From: Allodiplogaster sudhausi
Taxonomy: Eukaryota > Nematoda > Chromadorea > Rhabditida > Diplogasteridae
Direction of reading: 5' to 3'
Assembly (NCBI GenBank): GCA_945643635.1
Contig: CALZFC010000005.1
Coordinates: forward strand, 8,146,501-8,210,500
Length of the DNA: 64,000 bases
Of the stretch, positions 23,114 to 34,505 are shown piece by piece (position 1 is the stretch's first letter; each line of letters opens with the position of its first letter). The notes below the pieces were generated by a model. It was given only the letters and a program-made list of their open reading frames with translations. It had not been told where the DNA came from and made no database searches. A program made the position numbers and the translations under genes.

Positions 23114-23805
23114 CCTCAAGCATATTTGAACTGATATTGTGGGGAGTTAAAGGATCCATTTGCTTGTTCACTTGCATGCGCAGAAAAGTAGTGGAATTAT
23201 GAGGCAGTTGACAAGACAACAACAAGTGTGGGAGACGTCAGCAGCGTTGCATGGAAATGGGGAAAACAGGGGACAGAGAAAAACAGTGATGGAGACAGAA
23301 TGAAGGCAGGGATAGAAGATGGAGAATGCAAAAAAGTGGAGTAGAGAGAGAGAGAGAGAAGGAAAGAAAGAAAGAGTACATATTTGAGCAGGCTATGAGA
23401 AAAGGAAGGAAAGATGCAAAGTGCATGCGGCTGCAAGAAGAGAGGAAAGTGGGTGAAGGGCGATCTCGTCCATTCTTCATCCACCCATGCACAGAGATCT
23501 TGTCTCTTGGGCTATCTCTCACTCTTTCCTTCTTTAGGCCGAATTCCTGTCATTTTACAAGAAAAATAAAAGAAGGCACGAGAGGAAAGAAAGAAATCAA
23601 AGCATGCATGCAAAGTTCAAAGTTGAATCAATAAATCTTTAAGAAGTTTTTTTTTCCTTTCGAAAAACTTAAAAGTCTACAAATTTTGGCATAGTTTTTT
23701 ATACCTTACTTTCCCCCATATTCGCAACCTAATGATAATATGTGAATTCCTCATCAATAAAAAGGAATGCAAAAAAAGACCTCTCTCTCCCTATCCTGTT
23801 CCTGT

Positions 23806-23809
<4 letters not shown>

Positions 23810-23854
<45 letters not shown>

Positions 23855-24082
23855 CTCCTCTCCTTGTATCTCTCTCTCTGTCTCTCCCCCTCTCTCTGTA
23901 CCTCTCTCTCTCTATCTCCTACACTCTTCTCTCTCGCTCACTGGTTCTATGTCTCACATTCTCCTTCTTTCAACCCATCTTACTCGTCCTCTCTCTCTCT
24001 CTCTCTTCTCTCTCTTCTCTCTCTTCTCTCTCCTTCTTTCTCTCTCTCCCTCTCTCTCTCTTCTCTCGCTCTCCTCTCCCTG

Positions 24083-24121
<39 letters not shown>

Positions 24122-24140
24122 TTCTCTCTCTCTCTCGAAT
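23810..24140 (+). repeat. Long (CT)n microsatellite pair
   Basis: Two blocks of CT repeats (about 23810-23935 and 23985-24140) separated by 50 bp; CTCTTCTCTCTCTT-type interruptions repeat in both. Confidence 0.9.
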
Positions 24141-24235
24141 TGTGTCCCCCGTATTCTTTGCATCCATCAATCCATATCTGTAAGAACGTTGTTATTTTGT
24201 CCCTTCCTTTCATGTAATGACAAGCCAAACTGCAG

Positions 24236-24304
24236 ATGGATGACATGGAGGCTGCAAGCGATACGTTAACAAATGAACTGCTGGCATATAGAGCATTACA
24301 AAAG
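24236..24304 (+). CDS. Possible orphan first exon
   Basis: TGCAG directly precedes an ATG that opens a 23-codon frame (MDDMEAASDTLTNELLAYRA...), ending CAAAAG then GCATGT, the same unusual donor seen at several sure introns of this window. The sequence is acidic, helix-like and distinct from the surrounding repeats. No downstream exon in matching phase could be chosen, so product and extent are unknown. Confidence 0.22.
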
Positions 24305-26031
24305 GCATGTTTTAACTGAATATAGCTAACAAAATAAAAAGTGAATATAAAAAAAATCGAACTAAATTAAAAGTGAACATAGAAAACTGTCAATTTTCGA
24401 AGCGATACGTATGGGAGTGACAAATCTCGTTATAAAACGGATTTGTTATTCTTATTAATAAGTTTGCCACGTGGAACTTTTATGCCGTAGTGTTTTAAAT
24501 GAGTCATTCTCTCGCGATGGGAGCGGTAGATTCATTTGCATTTCGATGTTTTTTCTGGGATGTCATTCTGACTTGGTCCGTTTCTGGGCTAGTTAGCCGG
24601 TTCGCTTCTGCTTTTTCTCCTTTGAGAAAAGCATCTTTCTTCCCCGTTATAATCTACTTTGTCCTTTGCTTCTTCTTTCTCTGCGCATGTAATAAACTCT
24701 GCCCTTGAAAGGCTCACATATTATATTGTGTTCGTTCTTGGGACCTTTACCAAAAGTTTGGCAACTTTTGTGTTGGTTAGCCTTTTTGGAAGACATTTTA
24801 GTGAGATTTGCTTTTTGTTTTCGTTTCCGTCTCTCCGCTTCGCTTATCCGCCTTAGTCCCATCGCTCTCTCACCACCTTTCTTTTTCTCTTCTCTCCCCT
24901 TTTTTGCTGCTCTCTGGATTCAGGAGCATTATTTTGAACCATAGTTGCTAAAACTTTTGTCGGGGAGAAAAAATTACGGATAATCTAACTCTTAATTTAA
25001 AGCGCCAAGCGCTGTCGATGTATCTTACTTTGCAACAAGCCGGTGAACTTCATATTTAAATCTACTTCCCGATGCGAGTGGCCGAACCTGTGCATTGCGC
25101 TCTAGTTGAACTACTCGACCGCAACGCGATGGTGTGTTCGCGAACGCGAGTTTTTCTAAACGAAAACGTTTTTTTCCTGGTGATTAAGATATTGTTGGCA
25201 AAAGTTCATCTTTGCATAACCTTGTGGAGTTTCTTCTTCGTAGCGGTTTAAAATTGTCTCTTCAGCCGTACCCGGCTGCTTCTGCGGCGCGGTATAAACA
25301 ACTCTCTCTTATCAATTGTTTCTTTTAGAAAGGATTGTCTTTTTTCTGTCATGCGATCCGTTTGATAGCTCATCCATCCACTGTTTGGAATGGAAGAGAG
25401 ACATGAGAGAGATCGCTTCCAATGGCAGAGGATCTCTTGCTAACCAGTTCTGCCCTCTCACTCTTCCTGACCAGCCCGTGGGCAGACAGCGCTTCCAATG
25501 ACTAGCCTTCACTAGTGTCTTCTTCCTCTTCAAGCAGCCAATCAATTGAACTTGCGGCCGCATTGCCAAAGAAAGTGCTGACAGCATCAGCATTCAAATT
25601 ATTTTCTTGGCTATTTGGAATAACGAAAGTTATTTAGCTGATTGGAATTGAAATAAGAGATGATGTTAGTGAAAATGCGCAATTTATCAAAGACCCTAGT
25701 TTTATTTTTGGCATTTCGTTCTCAATTGCAGCATTCATTTTTCCTTTGATTGATTGGCAGAGTTATGGCTCGTCAGCAACAATCTGTTCCGCTCTCTGAA
25801 ATGTGGCAAAGAGCAGAGAATTGAGAGAGAGTGAGAAAAGGAGAGACAAAAGGAATGTGAAGCGTATGTGATCTCTCCCCTTTTCGTGCTATCTGTTTCG
25901 CGGTTGTTTCTATTTGGCATCTGAAGCTGACTGAAAATGGTGCATTGAATCGATTGGAGTCGTTGTGATTGTTCTCCGCCGGGCATTGCCTTTCTTTACC
26001 CTTTTAATCGGCTCTTGTTTACAGCCTGGAA

Positions 26032-29000
26032 ATGTCCGAGAATGAGAACGGACCGAGCAAGGCCGATCTTCAGACGGTCATGCGCAAGCTTCGCTCGCTT
26101 CCCGCTAATAAGGTTACCTTCATTCCAAATGGTTTTTTTCTTTTTTTTTTATATTTGGACCTTGTTTGTATTTCCAATGCTGTCTAAGGTGTGCTTCGAC
26201 TGCGGCGCCAACAACCCGACCTGGTCTTCCGTGACTTACGGCGTGTTCCTTTGCATCGACTGCTCAGCCACTCACCGAAATCTCGGTCTGCAACTTTCTT
26301 TGCTCTTTCAGAAGGATTTTCGCAGTCTTGAGTTCTTTTCCAATTCGTCTTCCTGTAGGTGTGCACATCACTTTCGTCCGTTCCACGAATCTGGACACGA
26401 ACTGGTCGTGGCAGCAGATGAGAGCCATGCAAGTTGGCGGCAATGCCCATGCGGTGCGAATCCTTTCAATCAATTTTGCTGCTCTTCTCCTAAGCTCATT
26501 CAAATACTTCACAGAATAAGTAGCATGGTGACTATTTGTAGCTCAGGAAATACATTCTTTTTGTCAGCGAAGAGTTTAACACCGAATAAGTGTTTAAGTA
26601 CGAAGTGACTTGAGAACGCAGGGTATTCTCGCATCAAATAACCCCCTAGAAGAGGTTTCTAGCCAATTTTGATGACATTCGTCACATACCGTAAACCTAC
26701 CTTAACTTTTGAAATCGGTGGAATCCGTCAAAACGGACTTCAGATTCGGTTTCCTCGCATCAAATAACCCCCGTTAGGCAAGTTTCAGAAAAAAATTTTT
26801 GAAATATTTTGTGGTCTTAGGGCAGGAATACGCAGGAATACACACACAGTCAGCAAAAGACAAATGCTGAGCCTTCTGGGCTCCTCTATCTCCTTAAAAT
26901 GACAAAATTAAGCTATATCAACGTTATATTCGTGTTCCCTGCATCAATAAACCCCCGGTCGAGATTTACAAGCTGTTTGAAGGGAAAAATACTTTTGACG
27001 ATAAGTTATCATAACTTTTGATTTTTGACGAAATTCTTCAAAAAGGTTGTTGTATTCGTGTTCTACGTGCTAATAAACCCCATGGAGTGAATTTGGAAGA
27101 AAAAAAAATTTTGACTGGGGCAGGAGTAACTGAATAGTACCCTTTTTTCTTGTGTTTGGGAAGCCAGAGTTGCAAGTTTCAATCATAATCCTGATATTTG
27201 GATAGAAAAAATATCATGCTTTCTTGCAATAAGTTTACTGTAGTTGCTACAACTACCTACACAATTTGTTGTCTTCTTACTAGGATTTTTTTCTTTTCTA
27301 TTAATTAGGTTCCATCCATCGTACATCTTCCCCTTATATCATAGATTTTGCAGGTACTCTGAGTTCCTTTCGTTCTCGGTTCAAAAGTCCACTTTGTTGC
27401 AGACTCAGTTCTTCAAGCAGCACGGTTGTAACTCCACGGATGCGCAGCAGAAGTACAAGAGCAGAGCAGCCACTCTCTACAAGGTCAGAGACAACTCAAT
27501 TTTCCATTTCATTATTTTGTCTTTTGGCAGAACTCTAGGGAAACAGGAAACTAAATTGAGGTTGAAAGCTTGCCATTAATAATGTAAATTTATATTTTCT
27601 GTGTATTTATTGAGAAAACGTCAGTGGGAAGAACGTTTTCTTATTTAGGACAAACTGGTGCAGCTGTCGGCGCAGGCGCAAAGGCAGCACGGCAACACTC
27701 TCTTCATTGAATCGGCGGCTGGCCACAACGAGACCAAGGACAACCTCGGCGATGTCAGTCCAGTCTCCTCTTTCTATTGTTAAGAAACATCTTGTTTTAA
27801 ATAGAAGCAGAGACAAGTTGCAAACGGCTGCTGCGAAGATTGTCTTAATCATTAAGTAACTCCAAATGAATTTTTGTGACTACTTGCTTGCTCCCAGGAC
27901 TTCTTCGCTCAAGAATTCACGACTCACAGTGCCAGTGGAGCATCGCTTTCTGATGCTGCTTACATCATGCACGACGACCACTCAACGCATGGTTTCTTCT
28001 CACTTCTTTATTCTTTCATTGGAAATTAATTTTATTCGTAATTTTTGATGCAATATACAGATGATTTCCTTTCACTGAGTATTCGTTCCTCGCCATCAAA
28101 TGAATATCCTTCCCAGGTCCGAGCGTAGATCACATTCTCTCTTCAACGGCTGCTCCAACCGCTCCTCCACCTTCTGTTATCCTCAAGAAGCCGGTCAAGA
28201 AACCGGTTTGTCATTTAGTAGCAATCAATTGGTGGTTATTATTTTCTTTGAAACCCACTAATGTATCAATTTGCTGATGAAGAATGATGCTCAGTGGGGT
28301 TCTCCTAATCGCATTAAAGTTATCTCGCTAATATCAGCTATGCCATACTATTCTATGAGAGATTTACTCAATTACTTGACAGGGAGCAGGGAAGAAGGGT
28401 GGACTCGGAGCGCAGCGAGTTCAGATCAACTTCGACGAGCTCCAGCAAAAGGCTGATGAAAATGACCGCCGTATGAACGAGGTATTTTAATCTGTATATT
28501 TGGAACATCACTTCTTTCTTAAATAGCGGAGAATAGTTATTCGCAGCTGGCAAAGAAGAAATAATTGGAAACCCACTTGGTAACAAGCATTGTTTGAGGA
28601 AATCGCGGCCGCGTTGTCTTATCAAGAATCGTCTGGAAATGGCGAAGGAGAGGAGCCAGTGAAGGCGCTTTCATCTAGGCTCGCCATGCAGAATCTTGAA
28701 CGTGAAAAGAAGAAGATCGAGGTCGATTATTCCTCCTTTTCATTTTTCCCTATGAATATTTAGTGTTTTATTTTATGCTGGAAATTGGAGATAAAAAGAC
28801 AAGAATATGCAGGCGAAAGTGGCGAATGACCCGTCGAAGGCTGCAGCCGTGGATCGACTTGGAATGGGGGGATTCTCGGGCAGATCAAGAGCAGTTCACT
28901 CCGTCGCTGGTGGAATTCGCACCATTAAACAGGTCTCATTGTCAGATCTCGGAGTAATCTTTTATTTATCAAACATTTTGTTCCTCATTCTGATCAGTCA

Positions 29001-30237
29001 ATTAATATCCGAAAACATTTGAACAGCCATCACAATTCAGAATGACCTTGCTCCGGCAAGTCGTGGAGCCTCTTCAGCTGCGAAGAAAGTGGAAGAGGAG
29101 AACGACGACTGGGACACTCTCGATGACCGGTTCGTGCTCTTCTCTATCCTCTTTGTAATCAATTAGACCCGTTGTATTCTATTACATGTAGGCTATCCTC
29201 TCAGAGAATCATCGGACTTTGGACTTCCTCCTGCGAAGACAAAGCCGAAGAATGACGAGTTCTTCGACTCTTGGGATACGCAGCCGCCCAAGACAACTTC
29301 TTCCAGTTTCTCGTACGTTTTGCTTTGATAACAGGATTCCAATGTATGGCTGTGATTGGATTACTGTTGAATTTGTTCATAATAATAACCGATCTCACAT
29401 CACCAGATCGAAGCCTCTCTCCTCCTCTTCTTCTTCCCGTGGAATGTTCCGTGGAGCTGCCGACTCCTCTCCTTCCGAGCCGGTCGATGTGCAGAAGAAG
29501 TTTGCCAATGCCAAGTCGATATCTTCAGAGGCATACTTCGGCAAGAATGAGATGGATGTATGTGCATAAGAGTTGATTAATATATATTGCAGATTTTTTT
29601 TTCCTTTCGAAAACGGAAGTTGTTCAATTGTTTTCGTTTAACGAGTACTATGGACTCATTTAATATAATGTTAATGGTATCTGTATTAAGTACGAGACGA
29701 AGTCAGCCCTCTCTCGCTTCGAAGGCCAGAATGCGATTGGCTCAGCAGACCTCTGGGGAACGGGCAGCCAGCCCGCGCCGAGCCAGGTTCCCTTCTCTCT
29801 TCCCCTTTCCTAAGCCGAGCCAGGTTCCCTTCTCTCTTCCCCTTTCCTAAGCCGAGCCAGGTTCCCTTCTCTCTTCCCCTTTCCTAAGCCGAGCCAGGTT
29901 CCCTTCTCTCTTCCCCTTTCCTAAGCCGAGCCAGGTTCCCTTCTCTCTTCCCCTTTCCTAAGCGTAGATCAGTTCCTACCCTACGTTTAACCTTCATTGA
30001 TCTCGGATTGTTCGAGGTGCCTGACCTGTCGGACATGAAGGATTCGGTGCGAGCGGGAATGGCTAAAGTGTCTGAACGGTTCTCGAATCTCTCCAGCTCT
30101 GCCATGTCATATCTCTCTGTCAGAATCTTCTTTCTTTCAAGTCAACATGATTCATCTTCTATTTTTCATTCATTTATTTTCACAACGAATAATGAGTCTT
30201 CTGTTCAACGTTTCAGCGTGCTCCGGCGAAATCGTGA
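26032..30237 (+). CDS. ARFGAP2/3: ARFGAP2/3-like ARF GTPase-activating protein
   Basis: Stimulates GTP hydrolysis by ARF1 on Golgi COPI coats. Sixteen exons join in phase to 516 residues. The N-terminal ArfGAP zinc finger is [11 protein letters not shown]...FLCIDCS (Cx2Cx16Cx2C), followed by the arginine finger in [14 protein letters not shown] and by [18 protein letters not shown]. Family-specific C-terminal blocks follow: [44 protein letters not shown], and a last amphipathic stretch ([19 protein letters not shown]). These blocks separate ARFGAP2/3 from ARFGAP1. Intron 3 (26454-27402) is the longest and holds a degenerate repeat array. Intron 14 begins inside a five-copy 37-bp repeat that multiplies its donor site. 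The start at 26032 follows a TTTACAG acceptor 8 bases upstream. Confidence 0.93.
26621..27100. repeat. Four-copy degenerate repeat in ARFGAP intron 3
   Basis: A motif like CGCATCAAATAACCCCC recurs at about 26621, 26748, 26930 and 27054 (spacing 127, 182 and 124 bp), decaying in the last copies to TGCATCAATAAACCCCC and GTGCTAATAAACCCC. Segments such as AACTTTTGA..., GACGAA/GTCAAAA... and AAGTTTCAGAAAAAAA between copies also recur. This is an old tandem array of about 130-180-bp units. Confidence 0.65.
29777..29961 (+). repeat. Five perfect 37-bp tandem copies spanning a splice donor
   Basis: Five identical 37-bp units starting GCCGAGCCAGGTTCCC (29777, 29814, 29851, 29888, 29925). The first unit straddles the exon 14 / intron 14 boundary (exon ends CAG at 29786), so each copy repeats a CAG|GTTCCC donor. 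Each unit ends in TAA, in frame with the exon reading, so use of any later donor would truncate the protein. Confidence 0.95.
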
Positions 30238-31678
30238 ATAGGATGTCAAAGAGGGTGCGTTTAGTGGAAAGTACTTCAGGCTTGCATAATTGGGTGTGAT
30301 TTTGTGATCCTTTGCATCTTCATCGTTGTTGGTTTTGTCTGTTTTGGTATCAGAATCGGTCAGTATCCTCTCTTTGATTGGTTTTCGCTTTCCTGTCTCC
30401 TCTTCTTCTCATTGCAAGTTCTGGCATGAAGGTCTTGCTCTGTTCTGCTTGCTGCAATTCGCTGTTTCGTGATTTGTTTTGCAAGTGATCCTGGTGCAAT
30501 GTTCTTTTCGACTTTCGTTCCGTTGTGACTTCTTTGAATTGGGTTGCCATCTTGGGTGGAAGGAATTCTGTTGAGGAGAACGCTTTTGACTCGCACCATT
30601 CATCGTGTGTTGCACTCGCGTAGTAGCTAATTCAGCATTTACGCTTTTGATGCACCTGAGAAAACTTCCTTTTTGGGTGAAAAATCTTTTCACCTGCGCT
30701 TTTATTTGTTAAAATTTAGAAAGCTGATTGCTCTCAGGTTCCCGGTAGAGTACGAATTCTTATGGCTGTTCTGTTAGTTACAGTTTTTAAAACGCAAGTT
30801 TGGCTCTCCCGCGCTCAACTTTAGTTAAATTTATGTTTAAGTTGGTTGGGAAGAAGCTCTTTTGTGTTATAAGGTTCTCTTGCAAGAAGTTTTCCGTGAG
30901 TACTGCAAGGATCGCTGCAAGAATTGCTTGCTTGGCAAGAGATTCGTGAATCATTTCAAAATAAAACCTTTAAATTCTTGCAGGACAACTACTGAACAGT
31001 TCAACAGCTCCACTCGCACGAAGAAGTCATCTGAGAACACCTGAGAAACTTCCCTGTTCCTGCGATCGTTAACTCATCCTTCGTCTGTCTTTTTTTCTAT
31101 TTATGCTATGAGTTTTTTTCAATTTAATTTATCACAAGATTCGTCATTCGTATATCATTAATTATATTTGTCTCTTTTTCCTTCTAATGGATGTTATAGA
31201 ACTATATAGATGCAAAGACTTTATAGAGAGAATTATTGGAATTCTGAGAAGTAGTGGCCTTTTTCTAATTGTGGAAGCATGTTTTTGGAAATGAGGAAAA
31301 CTGGACATACTAAAATGAGTGCTGAGAGATTTATGTGAATTTTATTGCACATATTTAGCTGATAATCAATTGATGGAATGTGAATTTTTCTAAGTGGATT
31401 CCTGTGTCCCGTTCTTATTTCGTGTGATGAGAATGTTGCCTCAATTGCAATATGCGCGCAAGGGATGGGATCAGTTTTATGAACGAGAAATAAAGTCGTT
31501 ATTGACAACTTCTGATTTGTGCAGTTGTTGGCAAATTCTGGGGGAAGTCTGTCGCGTTCGGACAAGCCAAGCTGATATCTTGAACATTCGAGCACTCACG
31601 AAATGGTCTACGGCAGATTAACTTTGGGTGTTGTTGTTCATTGCATCTAACTGGTAAATCGTTGGGTTCTTGTGCAGA
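30238..31678. other. Spacer ARFGAP - APOL-domain gene
   Basis: 1.4 kb, probably ARFGAP 3' UTR plus intergenic sequence. Minus-strand open frames near 30360-30690 have no partner exons. A plus frame at 30862-31044 has a TTGCAG inside it but no recognised family. TGTGCAG ending at 31677, one base before the next ATG, is a likely trans-splice acceptor. Confidence 0.4.
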
Positions 31679-32927
31679 ATGCCTACTGCAGAGCAGCAAG
31701 GGTCCTTTCGATTCAATGAACTTCCCACGTTTGATGACATCAGTGGGCTGAAGGCATGTATTCTTCTTTCACGTGAATATCCTAGTGACTTGCCAGAGAG
31801 GACAGAGATATGCAAATAGAATGAATTGCAGCTGGAGTCTCCCGCTACGGAGCGAGCCTCTCACCGTCTCCACGAATGGTCTGAGAATCGCGAGGAAGTC
31901 GTTCGTCGCCTTTTCGAAATCTCTGATGAGGTTCAACTGCACACCGGTCTTCTTTGTAAACTCCTGACTGTTCGGAATCTAATGGGCTTCCCACATTATA
32001 GTAGTTTGCATGCAGTACATCCTTGGAGTTTTCGTTGACTGTTCTGTTTCAGCTGGATTCAGTGAAGCGTCGCTGTGACATCTCGACAGTGGTGGGCAGC
32101 TCGGTGGGGATCGGAGGAGGGGCTGCCATCATTGCTGGACTCATCTGTGCACCTCCCGTCGCCATCGGAGGTCAGGTTAACACCTATTAAAAATTCCTTC
32201 GTCCAGATACGAACTGATTGTGTTCACATTGCTCTTATTTCTAGTTGGTGCCGGATGGTTTTGAATGTTTCCTCCTGCAGGACTCGTCTTGAGCGGCGCG
32301 GCGGCAGCGGCGAATCTCACTACGGGAGTAGTAAAAGTTGCCATCATCAAGGTACTGTCTGGCCGTGGTTGTGAATGGTGCTAATTGCAAACGAGGAATA
32401 GCAGTTTAGAAACGTGCGAAGGAGGTCATGGAACTTGTCCACAAAGATGAGGTTCTCTTCAAGGCGTATGCTACGCACGCCACTGAGATGAAGCAGCATC
32501 TCATCGATCAAGAAGAGGTTTTAGAAGCTGTTTGATGTGTCTGATGACTTTTACTCTAAAGAGATCGGAAGAGGATGCGGCAGCCGGAGAGGAGGGAGAA
32601 GAAGGGGGAAAGACGAAGGCAGATGTCTCTGCGATGGGCCGCCATCTCGCGGCTGCCACTGCGGCCGGAGTCTCCGCTGCTGGAGCGCGCGCTGCTCTCA
32701 TGCAGACCGTATTATTATTCACTTCTTTTTTGCCTGTATTACTGTTTCTATCTTTCTATCTCATTCTTTGCGCTACTATTTCTTTTAATATATTCCTCTC
32801 TCCGTCTTTCATCTGTCTGTCTCTGCTCTCTCTCCACTCTCTCTCCACCCACTTTCTCTCCTCTCTTTCTCTCTCATTTTCTCTCTCTCATTCTCTCTCT
32901 CTCCTCCCTCTCTGTCTCCTCCCTCTG

Positions 32928-32973
<46 letters not shown>

Positions 32974-33252
32974 CACTGCAGACTCGCTTGGCCCCTGCCG
33001 TGATGAAGGGCATTGCTCATGGCGCAGCTGGAGTAGGAATTGTGCTGGAGACTCTTTCACTCATCCTCTCCAGTCGTGATCTGGCCAAGTTAGCCTGACA
33101 ATGAGTCTCTTTGGATGCTCCCACCTTGAATGACTTCTTGAAGGGGCGAGAGCCTGGATTACGCGGAGAAGCTGCGTGCCATGGCTGGCGAGATGAAGGC
33201 TGAGCTCTACGATGAAACGGCTGTCTTCATTGGCATGATCCTCCCCGAGTGA
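31679..33252 (+). CDS. Apolipoprotein-L-domain protein
   Basis: Eight exons (31679-31753, 31832-31930, 32053-32170, 32281-32351, 32410-32517, 32562-32708, 32982-33088, 33144-33252) give 277 residues. The hydrophobic hairpin after LDSVKRRCDISTVVGSSVG, continuing GGGAAIIAGLICAPP and LSGAAAAANLTTGVV, is the APOL signature: glycine/alanine-rich membrane-inserting helices preceded by a conserved C-x-I-x-x-V-V-x-S block. APOL proteins associate with membranes and can form ion channels. A second alanine-rich stretch (GRHLAAATAAGVSAAGAR) and a C-terminal hydrophobic segment (ALMQT through LETLSLIL) follow, then a charged helix. No signal peptide, so probably intracellular. Intron 1 needs a GC donor (31754-31755). 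AATAAA lies at 33523-33528. APOL assignment is by pattern. Confidence 0.72.
32815..32970 (+). repeat. CT microsatellite in APOL-domain intron 6
   Basis: CT/CTCC repeats ending about ten bases before the CACTGCAG acceptor of exon 7; sense strand pyrimidine. Confidence 0.85.
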
Positions 33253-34289
33253 TGGGAACTATTCATCCACGAACGAATCTGGATTTGCATCTTTATTCTA
33301 TTTATTTTTCGTGTGCATTTTAACGGAACTTCGGCCTAGCCGCTCACAGGTGTATGCTTCTATCACGGTTACTCTTTCGCTTCTTAGCCACATCTATCTT
33401 TTGTTTAGGTGCTTTTGCAGCCAAATGAGATAGTTTGAGATGTAAATATTTTCTTATTCATGCTCGAGCGAGAAAGCTTCATCGTTTGCTCAAGGTCACT
33501 TGTTAATGATTGTGTACTCTGAAATAAATGAGCACACTAACAACGACTTCTTTCGCGTGTTCCAAAGATTCCGGTGTCGGCGTTTCAAATATAAAGCGAG
33601 GATATTCCTGCTAAAATCCCTTGGCTGTAGAGAATGAAATAGCAGCTTTCAAACTGAATAATAGCAACATTATCTTCTGAACGGACGTGTAAATCTGTGT
33701 GATTGCCTTCTTTCCCTATGTCTCTCTAATTCTCCATATTTAATATTCGTTATTGTTTACTTCAAATTTGTTGAAAAAATTTCCATACAACCAACTGATG
33801 AGGTGTAAACAAATTACCCGTGCAGAAAAAAAGATCTTGGTCGATGTGTTTGTGAATCTCTGTTGTGCAGTACAAAGAGTACATTTATTTAGACGAGAGA
33901 AGAACACTTCGAACCGTCTACAGCCAACTCCTCTTCCTCGTTATCTTTATCCTTTGTGTACTTGATGCCCCCTATCTTCTATAAAAGAAAACCCGAGAGG
34001 TCTCTGCTCCCTCGCTTGTCTAGAGCAGGTTTACTGTAGATTTTTTTTTTACTTTGTGATCTTCACTGTTTTCTTAGGCATAATGACTGTTGATTGTACA
34101 TATATACATACACATATCGTTACGGCGATATCAAAGATACGGCGATATCATATTTTGGATCGCAATTGCCGAAGTTAGAAATCAATTTAGCCTAATCAGG
34201 GCTCCTGAATTACCGCGTTGTTTTTCATCTTCCACTAAAAACGCTACATGTAGCCTCATTTGAAACGCGCCAAAAATACTGAAATACCA

Positions 34290-34339
34290 GTGATGGTTTA
34301 GTGTTTTGATTCGGGTGATTCAAAACACTAAACCATCAC
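34290..34339. repeat. Perfect 20-bp inverted repeat, 10-bp loop
   Basis: GTGATGGTTTAGTGTTTTGA at 34290-34309 is the exact reverse complement of 34320-34339, with TTCGGGTGAT between. No open frame or flanking duplication explains it. Confidence 0.95.
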
Positions 34340-34440
34340 CCAGAGCAGTACGCAAAGTATCAAGTGACCTACCGCTTACGCTGGATATTTCAGCATTATT
34401 TCAGATAAGAGCATTGAAGAGCAGCTACACTCACTGTCGC

Positions 34441-34505
34441 TGCTTTATCTCTCTCTCTCTCTCTCTCTCTCTCCCTCTCTCTCCCTCTCTCTCTCTCTCT
34501 CTCTC
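34441..34505 (+). repeat. (CT)n microsatellite
   Basis: CT run with occasional CC steps, intergenic. Confidence 0.9.

Larger units (their letters stand above)
23114..26031. other. 2.9-kb spacer, head-to-head genes
   Basis: Between the divergent rhamnose synthase and ARFGAP genes. It contains large CT repeats (23810-24140), a GA tract at 23341-23370, one possible short exon at 24236-24304 and otherwise no convincing gene. The open frames of 65-95 codons at 24500-24860 and 25310-25590 lack family similarity or partner exons. Confidence 0.45.

Noticed and set aside
23742..24269. Long plus-strand open frames of 138-175 codons
   Set aside because: They are translations of CT repeats (Leu-Ser repeats) with no splice or family support.
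34121..34150. Direct repeat TACGGCGATATCA twice
   Set aside because: Only two short copies; not informative alone.
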